Assembly (NCBI GenBank): GCA_964637725.1
Contig: CAZWXH010000045.1
Coordinates: 1-14,413, forward strand
DNA length: 14,413 nt
Direction of reading: 5' to 3'
From: CAZWXH01 sp964637725
Lineage (GTDB): Bacteria; Bacillota_I; Bacilli_A; Erysipelotrichales; Coprobacillaceae
The position numbers and the translations under genes were made by a program. Below the pieces are notes generated by a model. The model was not told where the DNA came from and ran no database searches. It saw nothing but the letters and a program-made list of their open reading frames with translations. Positions 6,870 through 14,378 of this stretch are shown here, one piece after another; position 1 is the stretch's first letter, and the number at the start of each line of letters is the position of its first letter.

Positions 6870-6898
6870 ATTATAACATCAATTTATAACGATATCAA
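6870..6898 (-). promoter_or_regulatory. Sigma-A promoter of the XRE gene
   Basis: On the - strand a -35 TTGATA (6898-6893) and a perfect -10 TATAAT (6875-6870) are 17 bp apart. Transcription would begin near 6863, leaving a leader of about 13 nt. Confidence 0.85.
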
Positions 6899-6924
6899 TT
6901 TAGAATTATAAATAAATCAATTTA
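6878..6924. promoter_or_regulatory. Three-copy operator array (ATCAATTTA) at the XRE promoter
   Basis: ATCAATTTA occurs at 6878-6886, 6894-6902 and 6916-6924 in the same orientation, 16 and 22 bp apart. The first copy is in the -10/-35 spacer, the second covers the -35, and the third is upstream. This is the placement expected for cooperative repression by the adjacent regulator. Confidence 0.55.
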
Positions 6925-6963
6925 TGAAAGACATAAATATAAATCTTTTCACGTTATTCGATA

Positions 6964-9297
6964 TTATCTCCTAAAATATCCTAAAGTTATGTCTAATTTA
7001 GTTTTCATTTGACTCGTCATTTTGTTATTTAACATCGAAATAAAATCCTCAGTTATATCTTTTGTCATTTTGAATTCTTCATTGGTAAAACGAAGAAAGA
7101 TTCCTCCAACATTCAACTTATCTAATTTATCAATAAATAATGTTTTACAATTTAATAAATGCATTCTACATTGTTCATCCATCATTAAATCAAATGTTTC
7201 ATTTTTTCTATCTACTAAAGAAAAACGACTCTTTTTGCATAATTGACAATGTTTCTTTTGATAACCAAAGAAATGCTGGCTTATTGGACAATAATCACTC
7301 ACCATATTCTCTACTTTGCCGTAGACTTGAATAATATTTTGATTCAAATTCGTGTTCATATGATTGATTTGTTGTTGAGACATTTCTAATGAAAGGATTT
7401 TATGACAATCATAGTAAGATGCACTATAAGAATTATAGATATTTAATCCTGTTCCTAATGTCAACTCTTTATCTTTAAATGTATTCATACATCCATAATC
7501 ATTAACAATCATTTTCGCTATTTTGGCATATAAACTATGGTTCATAATATCTTTAATTTCTGTATCTTTACATACACTAGGAATATATAATCCTAGTTCT
7601 TTTTTATGTTTTACACACAGTGTGTAAGCTTCTTCTATATTTGATTGATATAAATAATATATGACTTGTATATCAGTTTCTAACAATGCTTCTAGTTGTT
7701 CTAAGGAACTAACTGCAACATATAACTGTTTGTTTTGATGAGCATTAATCTTTTTGATCTTAGGTAAATCAAGTTTAGGATAATGATGTATTGTATTAAT
7801 TGATAATAAATGCATTAATTCATCAACACATTCTCTTCTTAAGGCATTGATTTCCTTGATTGGCATTGTCATTTGTTCATCTGTATTAATATTTATTGTA
7901 TTCGCATAAAAAGGACTTTGGCCCAATTTAGATAATTGTTGAATAATTCTATCTTTATCTAAGGCTGTCTTTTGAGCTTTTTCAACCACAATTAATGACT
8001 TCTTTTCTACTGTTATATCTTTATAACAGATTTTAAGTGAAGCACACTGATTTATCTTTGCCTCAAATATAATATCTATAGGTAAAGATGTATTTTCATC
8101 TTGATATGTTTTCTTCATTAAATGCAGAATATTTTTATCTACTGTTTTTCTTACATTTCCTTCATATACTGGATGATCAAATTCTATTTCTATAATATCA
8201 TTTTTATTTGCATGAGAAACTAACTGGTTATTTAAGAATATCTTATTTACTGGTCTTCCTTTGTCAATCTTTTCAAAAACAATACTATCTTCTTGATTTA
8301 GTGTCTCAAACAGCTTAATAGCGACACGTTTATTACCTTTGTGATATCTTATAGCCTCACCAATGACTTGCCCCTTATGACCAGGATAATCGCCATCAAC
8401 AAGATGGTTATCTGAAAAAGCATAACCCAAAGTATAGTTTCTATTAAACATAGCCTTCATATTTGCGATATCATTTTCTAAATCAATATTTTTATTATGG
8501 AGATATGCATCGATTGCCTTGCGATATGCTTTCACAACACTTGCGACATATTCAGGACGCTTCATTCTTCCTTCAATCTTAAAAGATGTCACACCAGCAT
8601 CTATAAGATCTCCAATATTTTGAACAGTCATTAGATCTTTAGGAGAAAGTAAAAAAGGATATTTCGTTTCTAAAAATTGATTATCTTGAAGTAAACGATA
8701 TTGTAGACGACATGGTTGTGCACAAGCACCCCTATTACCACTACGGCCACCAATAAAACTACTCATTAAACATTGACCAGAATAACAAACACATAAAGCT
8801 CCATGTACAAAAACCTCTACTTCAAGTGAAGTTGATTGACATATTGATTGAATTTCTTCTAAAGTATTCTCTCTCGCCAATACAACACGAGAAGCACCAA
8901 CTTGTTCAAAATATGAAACACCCCTACTATTCATAATTGATGCTTGAGTACTCATATGGATATCAAAATCTTGATATCTAGTTTTGATGATATGAAAAAG
9001 ACCAATATCTTGAATAATTAAAGCATCGACTTGGATATCATATAGATAATCAATATATTCAATTAAATCATGAAACTCTTCATCTTTATATAAAGTATTA
9101 ACAGTAACATAAATTTTTACATCTCTCAAATGAGCATAACTAATGGCCCATTTAAGTTGCTCATGATCAAAGTTTTTCGCAAACGCTCTGGCATTAAATA
9201 AACTCCCACCTAAATAAATAGCATTGGCACCATTCTGAATTGCTGCTATTAATGATTCTTGATCACCAGCCGGTGCTAATAATTCAATTGTCTTCAT
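6964..9297 (-). CDS. U32 peptidase-family protein with DUF3656, probable RNA (tRNA/rRNA) hydroxylase
   Basis: This 777-residue protein has the U32 barrel at about residues 5-265: ELLAPAGDQESLIAAIQNGA (5-24), the Cys cluster C169/C171/C176/C192/C196, NRGACAQPCRLQY (188-200) and FKIEGRMKRPEYVA (239-252). A DUF3656-type middle region follows. A C-terminal part with CPISQHF, CQLC and EQCRMHLLN (C670, C684, C687, C710) could hold another metal. U32 was first named for collagenase-like peptidases. Characterised relatives RlhA and TrhP are iron-sulfur, prephenate-dependent hydroxylases of 23S rRNA or tRNA uridine, so an RNA-modifying role is more likely here. Its AGGAG lies directly after the mtnN terminator, so expression probably depends on read-through. 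RlhA and TrhP cannot be told apart by eye. Confidence 0.88.
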   Translation of the reverse strand: MKTIELLAPAGDQESLIAAIQNGANAIYLGGSLFNARAFAKNFDHEQLKWAISYAHLRDVKIYVTVNTLYKDEEFHDLIEYIDYLYDIQVDALIIQDIGLFHIIKTRYQDFDIHMSTQASIMNSRGVSYFEQVGASRVVLARENTLEEIQSICQSTSLEVEVFVHGALCVCYSGQCLMSSFIGGRSGNRGACAQPCRLQYRLLQDNQFLETKYPFLLSPKDLMTVQNIGDLIDAGVTSFKIEGRMKRPEYVASVVKAYRKAIDAYLHNKNIDLENDIANMKAMFNRNYTLGYAFSDNHLVDGDYPGHKGQVIGEAIRYHKGNKRVAIKLFETLNQEDSIVFEKIDKGRPVNKIFLNNQLVSHANKNDIIEIEFDHPVYEGNVRKTVDKNILHLMKKTYQDENTSLPIDIIFEAKINQCASLKICYKDITVEKKSLIVVEKAQKTALDKDRIIQQLSKLGQSPFYANTININTDEQMTMPIKEINALRRECVDELMHLLSINTIHHYPKLDLPKIKKINAHQNKQLYVAVSSLEQLEALLETDIQVIYYLYQSNIEEAYTLCVKHKKELGLYIPSVCKDTEIKDIMNHSLYAKIAKMIVNDYGCMNTFKDKELTLGTGLNIYNSYSASYYDCHKILSLEMSQQQINHMNTNLNQNIIQVYGKVENMVSDYCPISQHFFGYQKKHCQLCKKSRFSLVDRKNETFDLMMDEQCRMHLLNCKTLFIDKLDKLNVGGIFLRFTNEEFKMTKDITEDFISMLNNKMTSQMKTKLDITLGYFRR

Positions 9298-9311
9298 TTT
9301 TTTACTCCTTT

Positions 9312-9339
9312 AAAAAAAGCAATAACAAAGTTATTGCTT
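9312..9339 (-). terminator. Intrinsic terminator between mtnN and the U32 gene
   Basis: On the - strand AAGCAATAAC (9339-9330, including the closing pair) pairs with 9326-9317, leaving a very small AAA-type loop, and is followed by seven T's. It overlaps the mtnN stop codon. The U32 ribosome binding site is only 3-8 bp beyond, which suggests partial termination inside the operon. Confidence 0.82.
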
Positions 9340-10027
9340 ATAATTTTGTCACAAGTTCATAACACATCTTCGCTGATGTGTAACTTGCTTTCTTTAAATA
9401 TTCATCAAATTGAACACCACTATCCCCTTTATCAAAAACATCACTTAAAGAGCGTGTAATAATAAAACGTTTATGAAAAACATAACAAACTTGAGCAATG
9501 GAAGCGGCTTCCATTTCTGCACAAATAGCATCAGGAAAATTATTCTTAATATTTGTAACCTGTTGTTTAGTTGATATAAATTGATCACCAGAAGCAATAA
9601 TTCCGATATGAGATTTGATATCAAAAGAATCTAAAATATGATGAATTTCATCAAGCAGTCTTTTATCAGCATTAAAATACTGAGGAAGTCCAGGAACTTC
9701 ACCAGTTTTTCTTCCAAATGCTGTAACATCAACATCATGATGAACAACAGATGAAGAGATCACAACATCTCCAACATTTTGATCTAAATGCAAACCACCT
9801 GCCGAACCAATATTAATAACATAATCAATATCATAGTTAGACAATAGTAATGTTGTGGCAATGGCAGCATTAACTTTCCCTATTCCACCTTGCAATAAGA
9901 TAATCTCTTTATTTTTCATAAAACCTTTATAGAATACAAAATCCAAATGCTTTATTTCATCTTGTATATCCATTAATTTCTTTATCTCAGCAACTTCTTC
10001 TTCCATTGCTCCTATAATTCCTATCAT
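9338..10027 (-). CDS. mtnN: 5'-methylthioadenosine/S-adenosylhomocysteine nucleosidase
   Basis: MtnN (Pfs) cleaves the glycosidic bond of S-adenosylhomocysteine and methylthioadenosine to release adenine. This removes inhibitors of methyltransferases and feeds methionine/AI-2 metabolism in the cytosol. The 229 residues match the family length. Visible features are the N-terminal GIIGAMEEEV with E11 at the catalytic base position, NIGSAGGL (72-79), HHDVDVTAFG (96-105), the substrate-binding CAEMEAA (169-175, M172 and E173) and TRSLSDV (191-197) with the catalytic Asp at 196. Its start overlaps the stop of the upstream methyltransferase gene by 4 nt (ATGA). A methyltransferase that makes SAH is thus coupled to the enzyme that disposes of it. 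Confidence 0.97.
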   Translation of the reverse strand: MIGIIGAMEEEVAEIKKLMDIQDEIKHLDFVFYKGFMKNKEIILLQGGIGKVNAAIATTLLLSNYDIDYVINIGSAGGLHLDQNVGDVVISSSVVHHDVDVTAFGRKTGEVPGLPQYFNADKRLLDEIHHILDSFDIKSHIGIIASGDQFISTKQQVTNIKNNFPDAICAEMEAASIAQVCYVFHKRFIITRSLSDVFDKGDSGVQFDEYLKKASYTSAKMCYELVTKL

Positions 10028-10740
10028 AACTTATCCTTCCTGCAAACAAATATAACACGTTCACAATCATCATAATAATCTTTAAAATCACTAAAATAAT
10101 CAATATTCGTAAAACCTACACTCTTTAACCATTCTAAATACTGATCAACAGAATAAGTTCTTTGATATTGATTCTCTTCAACTTTTTCATTTTCTAACTT
10201 ATCCTCGATATAAACATAATGATGAACATAACCATCTTCAATATTATTAACATGCCAATGAAATTCAAAATCTTCATCAACATCATCCTCTTTATAATCT
10301 TTTAAAATAACATTCATCTTATAAAGACTATTGACATCAAAAATAAAAGTTCCCTTATCATCTAACGATTCAAAAACATTATGAAAAGTCTTTATAATCA
10401 ATTGAGAATCCACCAAATAATTAATAGAATCACACAAACATAAAATCAAATCTACTTGATGAGATAATGAAAAATCACTCATATCTACTCTTTGTAGCAT
10501 TAAATCAACATTTGTTGCCATTGCTTTTTGTTTTGCAACTTCTAACATATCCATCGATAAATCAGTCGCAAACACCCGCTTAGAATCTTTAGCTAGCCTT
10601 AATGCAATTTCACCTGTTCCACAACCTAGTTCAAGAACTTCTTGAAAATCACATTGTGAATTAATAAAAGTATAATAATCCTCATAAAACTGAGGATCCA
10701 TTAAACTGTCATAATAATAGGCAAAAGTTTCATAACTCAT
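10024..10740 (-). CDS. yqeM: Class I SAM-dependent methyltransferase, YqeM type
   Basis: This 238-residue cytosolic methyltransferase has a Rossmann-like SAM site. Motif I is VLELGCGTGE (35-44), the acidic end of strand 2 is FATD (57-60), and DLILCLCDSINYLVD marks the motif IV/post-I region. The substrate is not known. YqeM follows rsfS in many Firmicutes, and ribosome- or RNA-linked targets are plausible but unproven. It overlaps both neighbours by 4 nt (ATGA), so it is probably translated by coupling; no strong ribosome binding site of its own is needed. The symbol is given by synteny with the Bacillus yqeG-yqeM region as well as by family. Confidence 0.9.
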   Translation of the reverse strand: MSYETFAYYYDSLMDPQFYEDYYTFINSQCDFQEVLELGCGTGEIALRLAKDSKRVFATDLSMDMLEVAKQKAMATNVDLMLQRVDMSDFSLSHQVDLILCLCDSINYLVDSQLIIKTFHNVFESLDDKGTFIFDVNSLYKMNVILKDYKEDDVDEDFEFHWHVNNIEDGYVHHYVYIEDKLENEKVEENQYQRTYSVDQYLEWLKSVGFTNIDYFSDFKDYYDDCERVIFVCRKDKL

Positions 10741-11084
10741 TTCGCTAGCATTCCTTCTACATCAATACGAGGCATATCTCCCCATAATTTTTCAATATTA
10801 TAGTTATCTCTTTCACTTGTTTCAAAGACATGACAAACTATATCACCTAAATCAATAAGAATCCATTTAGAATCTCTTAATCCTTCTATACTCTTTACAT
10901 CAAATCCAGCTTTTTCACATTCTTGTTTTACATTTTGTACAATAGCTTGTAATAATCTTTCATTACTTGCCGTACTTAAAACAAAAGTCTCAAAAATCGG
11001 ACTTGCATCTTGCATATCTATAGCAACTATATTTGTTGCCATTTTATCATCCATAGCTTTTACTATACATTCTAATTTTGTCAT
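10737..11084 (-). CDS. rsfS: Ribosomal silencing factor RsfS (YbeB/YqeL)
   Basis: RsfS binds ribosomal protein uL14 on the 50S subunit and blocks joining with 30S in starvation. The 115 residues cover the whole domain. The signature at about residues 70-106 is clear: KWILIDLGDIVCHVF, then RDNYNIEKLWGD. The order nadD-yqeK, rsfS, methyltransferase is the usual Firmicute arrangement. It overlaps the nadD stop by 1 nt upstream and the methyltransferase start by 4 nt downstream. Confidence 0.97.
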   Translation of the reverse strand: MTKLECIVKAMDDKMATNIVAIDMQDASPIFETFVLSTASNERLLQAIVQNVKQECEKAGFDVKSIEGLRDSKWILIDLGDIVCHVFETSERDNYNIEKLWGDMPRIDVEGMLAK

Positions 11085-12184
11085 TATTTTTCTCCTTTAA
11101 TTACAAAATAATCATAAATCTCATAAAAACAATCATCTATATCTCTGCCTTTGAGTTTAGAAAACTCATAAAAATCTATCAGGCAATCTTTAAATCCTTG
11201 GTGAATATCACCTTTGCACACTTCTATTTGAGATGATGAATCATAACCCCGTAAGGGATCCAATTTATCAGCCACATACACACATTTTCCAATAGCAGAA
11301 ATTTCAATTGAAGCAGTTGTATGATGTTGAATTGCATCTAGTACGACTTGATCATCAATCAAAAATAATGTCTCACTTAAGTAACAAGAAATCCATTGAT
11401 GCCATATAGCAACCGGTTTATCAATATACTTCTTAAAATGTTTATTCATAATTTTGTATGAATCTTCATACTCCATTTCTTTAGCAATATCATGAAACAT
11501 TCCAGCAATATACGCTTGTTTTTCATTTAAATGATTCTCTTTCGCAATTTCACTTGCTAACTTTGCGACATTTAATGTGTGTTCCCATCTTTTTTTCTTC
11601 ATATATTTTGATACAATAGTTTCTAAATATATACTATGCTTTGTAATATAGCGAAGGACTTCTTTATCTAACATCTCGATATCACCATTTCTCACATCAC
11701 TGCTTGAAGCAATAACTGGTTCATTATCTAGAATAGTAAAGTCAAAATCCTTTATACATTTTTTATTAGGAAGATAGCCTCCCCTTTGAAAAGCAACGAG
11801 AGAAACATTTTCTGAAATTCTCTTAGCCTCTTTCCATTTATAAAAAAGATTGGCTTGATCCATACCCATAATATAATAATACTCATTTTCAGGATGTAAT
11901 TCTTTTAATCTTATAATTGTATCAATTGTATAATTTTTAGAATTATCATCACTTTCTATTTCAATTGTATTGATAAGCATTTTTTCATAACTTTGTATTG
12001 CTAGTGAAATCATCGCAATGCGATCATCATTGGAAGCACAGCTTCCCTCTTTCCAAGGATTGTTTTTGGTTGGAATAAATTGAACTTCATCTAAACCCAA
12101 TTGACTTAATGCGATAGATGCAATATAAGTATGGGCTTTATGAATAGGATCAAAACTTCCTCCAAACAAACCTATTTTACTCAT
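11084..12184 (-). CDS. nadD: Bifunctional NadD-YqeK: nicotinate-nucleotide adenylyltransferase fused to HD-domain phosphohydrolase
   Basis: The first 190 residues of this 366-residue protein are NadD, which joins nicotinate mononucleotide and ATP into deamido-NAD. It has the nucleotidyltransferase site GGSFDPIHKAH (8-18) and the ATP-binding SSSDVR (160-165). Residues about 195-366 are a YqeK-type HD phosphohydrolase with H202, H231-D232, H262, H287/H288 and D306 (VADKLDP) as probable metal ligands. YqeK relatives hydrolyse diadenosine tetraphosphate symmetrically. In Bacillus these are two separate overlapping genes; here there is one continuous frame, as also in Mycoplasma-type NadD proteins. 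Making NAD and clearing dinucleoside polyphosphates are thus tied in stoichiometry. It overlaps yhbY by 4 nt and rsfS by 1 nt. Confidence 0.95.
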   Translation of the reverse strand: MSKIGLFGGSFDPIHKAHTYIASIALSQLGLDEVQFIPTKNNPWKEGSCASNDDRIAMISLAIQSYEKMLINTIEIESDDNSKNYTIDTIIRLKELHPENEYYYIMGMDQANLFYKWKEAKRISENVSLVAFQRGGYLPNKKCIKDFDFTILDNEPVIASSSDVRNGDIEMLDKEVLRYITKHSIYLETIVSKYMKKKRWEHTLNVAKLASEIAKENHLNEKQAYIAGMFHDIAKEMEYEDSYKIMNKHFKKYIDKPVAIWHQWISCYLSETLFLIDDQVVLDAIQHHTTASIEISAIGKCVYVADKLDPLRGYDSSSQIEVCKGDIHQGFKDCLIDFYEFSKLKGRDIDDCFYEIYDYFVIKGEK

Positions 12185-12468
12185 GGTAATTTATAAGCCT
12201 TCTTATCACTTTGTTTATACAATACAATCGTATGACCAACAATTTGTACGACTTCAGCTTTTGTTTGAACACTAAGTTCTAAAGCAACAGTATTCACATC
12301 ATCTGGACATGATTCTAATAATTTAACTTTGATCAATTCTTGAGTTTCCATTGCTTCTAAAATCCCAACCACTTGATTAGAATTCACACCATCTTTTCCT
12401 ACTTGGAAAATAGCTTTTAAATGATGTGCCTCACTTCTTAAAAATCTTTTTTGTTTACCTGTTAACAT
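12181..12468 (-). CDS. yhbY: YhbY/YqeI-family (CRM domain) RNA-binding protein
   Basis: This 95-residue protein is a single CRS1/YhbY (CRM) domain. It binds pre-ribosomal particles, mainly 50S precursors, in characterised relatives. The opening LTGKQKRFLRSEAHHLKAIFQVGKDGVN is typical. The GKDG turn (residues 24-27) corresponds to the GxxG RNA-binding loop. Later, IKVKLLESC and VVQIVGHTIVLYK complete the domain. It lies 12 nt after yqeH with an AAAGGA site and overlaps nadD by 4 nt. Confidence 0.96.
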   Translation of the reverse strand: MLTGKQKRFLRSEAHHLKAIFQVGKDGVNSNQVVGILEAMETQELIKVKLLESCPDDVNTVALELSVQTKAEVVQIVGHTIVLYKQSDKKAYKLP

Positions 12469-12480
12469 ATATAGTCCTTT

Positions 12481-13581
12481 CTAAATAAGAGCTTCTCTTA
12501 TCATTACTGAGATACGAGGTGGAACTTTAACTTTTACTCTACCACCTTGAGAGTTAATTGTAATAAATCCTAAACCAGAAATAACAATATCACATTTTCC
12601 ATTTGGTAATGAAAAATCATATGTTTTCATTTGGTCTATACTTATTATATCTTCAACTTCATATTCTAATGTTTTATGACGATTGTATAAATCATCAGCT
12701 TTTTCTTGTTTAGTACGATGTATCTTTAAATTTCTTGAAAAATAAGTAATAAAACTTGCTGGTTCTCCTTCAATAAAATCAAGACGTCCTAAACCACTAA
12801 AATATAATGTTTGACCAATATTTAATTGAAAACCAATAGGTCTTAATTCATTTTGAGGAATAACTTTAATAATTTGATTAGCATCAATAATATGAGTCAT
12901 TTGATTTTCATTAATAATACCAGGAGTATCATATAATTTTGAATCTTCATCTAAAGGAATTTCAATGAAATCAAGAGTTGTTCCAGGAAATTCTGAAACA
13001 GTAATTAAATTCTGATTTTCAATATTAGCGTAATGTTTTAATAAAGCATTGATAAAAGTTGATTTTCCAACATTTGTAACACCAACGACATACACATCAC
13101 GACCTTGTCTTAAATCCATAATTGTATCATAAATTTTATCAAGATTAATATTCTTTATACCACTAGTAATTATAACGTCTAAAGGTTTTAAACCTTCATC
13201 TTTTAATTGTCTTCTTACCCAATGTTCAAGTTTTCGCTCTTTAAGTGACTGCGGTAAAATATCACGTTTATTCGCTAATACAAGAACATCATTATTACCA
13301 ATGTGTCTCATTAATCCTTGAATTAAACTGCCATTAAAATCAAATATATCGATAATATAAACGACTAAACAATTCTTTTCTCCAATTTGTTGTAATATTG
13401 AAAGAAAATCATCTTTAGTCAAATGCGTTTCTTGTAATTTATGATAATTCTTCAACTGAAAACATCTTTGACAAAGAACCTCACTATTTTTCATAGCACT
13501 TTGAGGAACATAACCAATATGTTTTTCATTATCATTCTGAATAATAGCTCCACAACCAAAACATTTAATCTCTTTATTCAT
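12481..13581 (-). CDS. yqeH: Ribosome biogenesis GTPase YqeH (circularly permuted)
   Basis: YqeH is a GTPase needed for assembly of the 30S subunit. The protein has an N-terminal zinc finger (C7-x2-C10 ... C37-x2-C40). Its GTPase motifs come in permuted order: G4 NKRD (104-107), G5-like TSGIKN (139-144), G1 GVTNVGKST (167-175), G2 Thr at 201-202 (PGTTLD) and G3 DTPG (218-221), followed by the YqeH C-terminal domain. With the start at 13581 it has 366 residues, the length I recall for Bacillus YqeH. A frame extension to 13662 exists, but it would run upstream through the promoter, while AAGGAAGG sits just before 13581. It is the first gene of the yqe operon. Confidence 0.96.
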   Translation of the reverse strand: MNKEIKCFGCGAIIQNDNEKHIGYVPQSAMKNSEVLCQRCFQLKNYHKLQETHLTKDDFLSILQQIGEKNCLVVYIIDIFDFNGSLIQGLMRHIGNNDVLVLANKRDILPQSLKERKLEHWVRRQLKDEGLKPLDVIITSGIKNINLDKIYDTIMDLRQGRDVYVVGVTNVGKSTFINALLKHYANIENQNLITVSEFPGTTLDFIEIPLDEDSKLYDTPGIINENQMTHIIDANQIIKVIPQNELRPIGFQLNIGQTLYFSGLGRLDFIEGEPASFITYFSRNLKIHRTKQEKADDLYNRHKTLEYEVEDIISIDQMKTYDFSLPNGKCDIVISGLGFITINSQGGRVKVKVPPRISVMIREALI

Positions 13582-13586
13582 ATATA

Positions 13587-13594
13587 CCTTCCTT
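13587..13594 (-). promoter_or_regulatory. Ribosome binding site AAGGAAGG deciding the yqeH start
   Basis: AAGGAAGG lies 5 nt before the ATG at 13581, fixing the short start that begins MNKEIKCFGCG. Confidence 0.8.
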
Positions 13595-13604
13595 TTCTTT
13601 ATCC

Positions 13605-13633
13605 ATTGTACATTATTTTCAAGCTTATGAAAA
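13605..13633 (-). promoter_or_regulatory. Promoter of the yqe operon
   Basis: On the - strand a -35 TTTTCA (13633-13628) and a -10 TACAAT (13610-13605) are 17 bp apart. Transcription would begin near 13598, giving a leader of under 20 nt to the yqeH ATG at 13581. Confidence 0.65.
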
Positions 13634-13672
13634 GTATAAACATATCTATCGACAAATTTCATATAATGTTTT

Positions 13673-13679
13673 GAGGTGG
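13673..13679 (+). promoter_or_regulatory. Ribosome binding site GAGGTGG deciding the sigK start
   Basis: GAGGTGG lies 3 nt before the ATG at 13683 (about 6 nt from its core). The in-frame TTG at 13671 overlaps this site and cannot use it. Confidence 0.85.
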
Positions 13680-13682
13680 AAT

Positions 13683-14378
13683 ATGTTTACAACACTAGTA
13701 ACTTTATTGCAACAATTTCTTTTTGTTTCTTTTATTAAGACGCAAGCATTCAAGAATCAATTATCTCCTGAAGAAGAAAATAAACTTTTACAAAAGTATT
13801 TTCAAGGTGATAAAGAAGATCGTAATCAACTCATAGAACACAATTTAAGGCTTGTTGCTCATATTGCAAAAAAATATGATGGTGGAAAAGATTTACAAGA
13901 AGATCTCATTAGTATTGGAACTATAGGATTAATTAAAGGGGTTGATAGTTTTAAACCAAACAAGGATACAAAACTAGGAACTTATGTCGCAAAATGTATT
14001 GAGAATGAAATTCTCATGCATTTAAGAGGTAATAAAAAAATTGCCCTTGACGTCTCTTTAAATGAAGTTTTAGGAGTAGATAAAGATGGTGGTGAAATGA
14101 CATTGCTTGATATTTTACCAAGTGATCAAAAAGAAATAATTGATCAAATTCAAACTTCTGACCAAATTAAAAAACTCCAAGAATATTTTAATCTATTAAC
14201 ACCTAGAGAAAAAGATATATTAATATTTCGCTATGGTTTAAATAATCACAAAGTCCTTACCCAAAAAGAAATATCACAATCTATGCATATCTCTAGATCT
14301 TATGTATCAAGATTAGAAAAAAGAGCACTCATCAAATTATTAAAAGCATATTTAAATGAATCGAGTAGAGTAAAATAA
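13683..14378 (+). CDS. sigK: Pro-sigma-K type sporulation sigma factor
   Basis: This 231-residue sigma-70 family factor most closely resembles SigK, the late mother-cell sigma of endospore formers. Region 2 contains IEHNLRLVAHIAKKY (51-65), EDLISIGTIGLIKGVDSF (73-90) and KCIENEILMHLR (104-115); region 4 contains LTPREKDILIFRYGL (172-186) and the HTH ISRSYVSRLEKRAL (203-216). The first 16 residues are hydrophobic and align with the Bacillus pro-sequence; FVS-FIKTQAF corresponds to the cleavage region VS-YVKNNAF processed by SpoIVFB. The frame is uninterrupted, so no skin-like element splits it. The last five residues (SSRVK) and the stop appear to come from an antisense group II intron inserted after Glu226. 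The tail is shorter than in Bacillus, but all functional regions are kept. Confidence 0.92.
   Translation: MFTTLVTLLQQFLFVSFIKTQAFKNQLSPEEENKLLQKYFQGDKEDRNQLIEHNLRLVAHIAKKYDGGKDLQEDLISIGTIGLIKGVDSFKPNKDTKLGTYVAKCIENEILMHLRGNKKIALDVSLNEVLGVDKDGGEMTLLDILPSDQKEIIDQIQTSDQIKKLQEYFNLLTPREKDILIFRYGLNNHKVLTQKEISQSMHISRSYVSRLEKRALIKLLKAYLNESSRVK

Noticed and set aside
6851..6871. XRE start at 6871
   Set aside because: The ATG overlaps the -10 hexamer, so it would not be in the transcript.
6878..6924. CRISPR-like repeats
   Set aside because: Nine-base repeats with 7- and 13-base gaps are far too short. Their position on a promoter explains them as operators.
6512..6924. Toxin-antitoxin module with the XRE gene as antitoxin
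   Set aside because: The gene is monocistronic with its own promoter and terminator. The neighbours are a housekeeping phosphodiesterase (convergent) and the U32 gene, neither of which is a toxin family.
13582..13662. Longer N-terminus for YqeH starting at 13662
   Set aside because: The extension overlaps the -10/-35 elements, has no ribosome binding site of its own, and would push the zinc finger 27 residues inward compared with known YqeH.
13640..13667. Sigma-E-like sigK promoter with CATATAAT as -10
   Set aside because: The -10 resembles the sigma-E consensus CATACAnT, but the upstream ACATAT element is too close (12 bp) and the start site would fall at or inside the ribosome binding site at 13673. 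Too weak to list as a feature.
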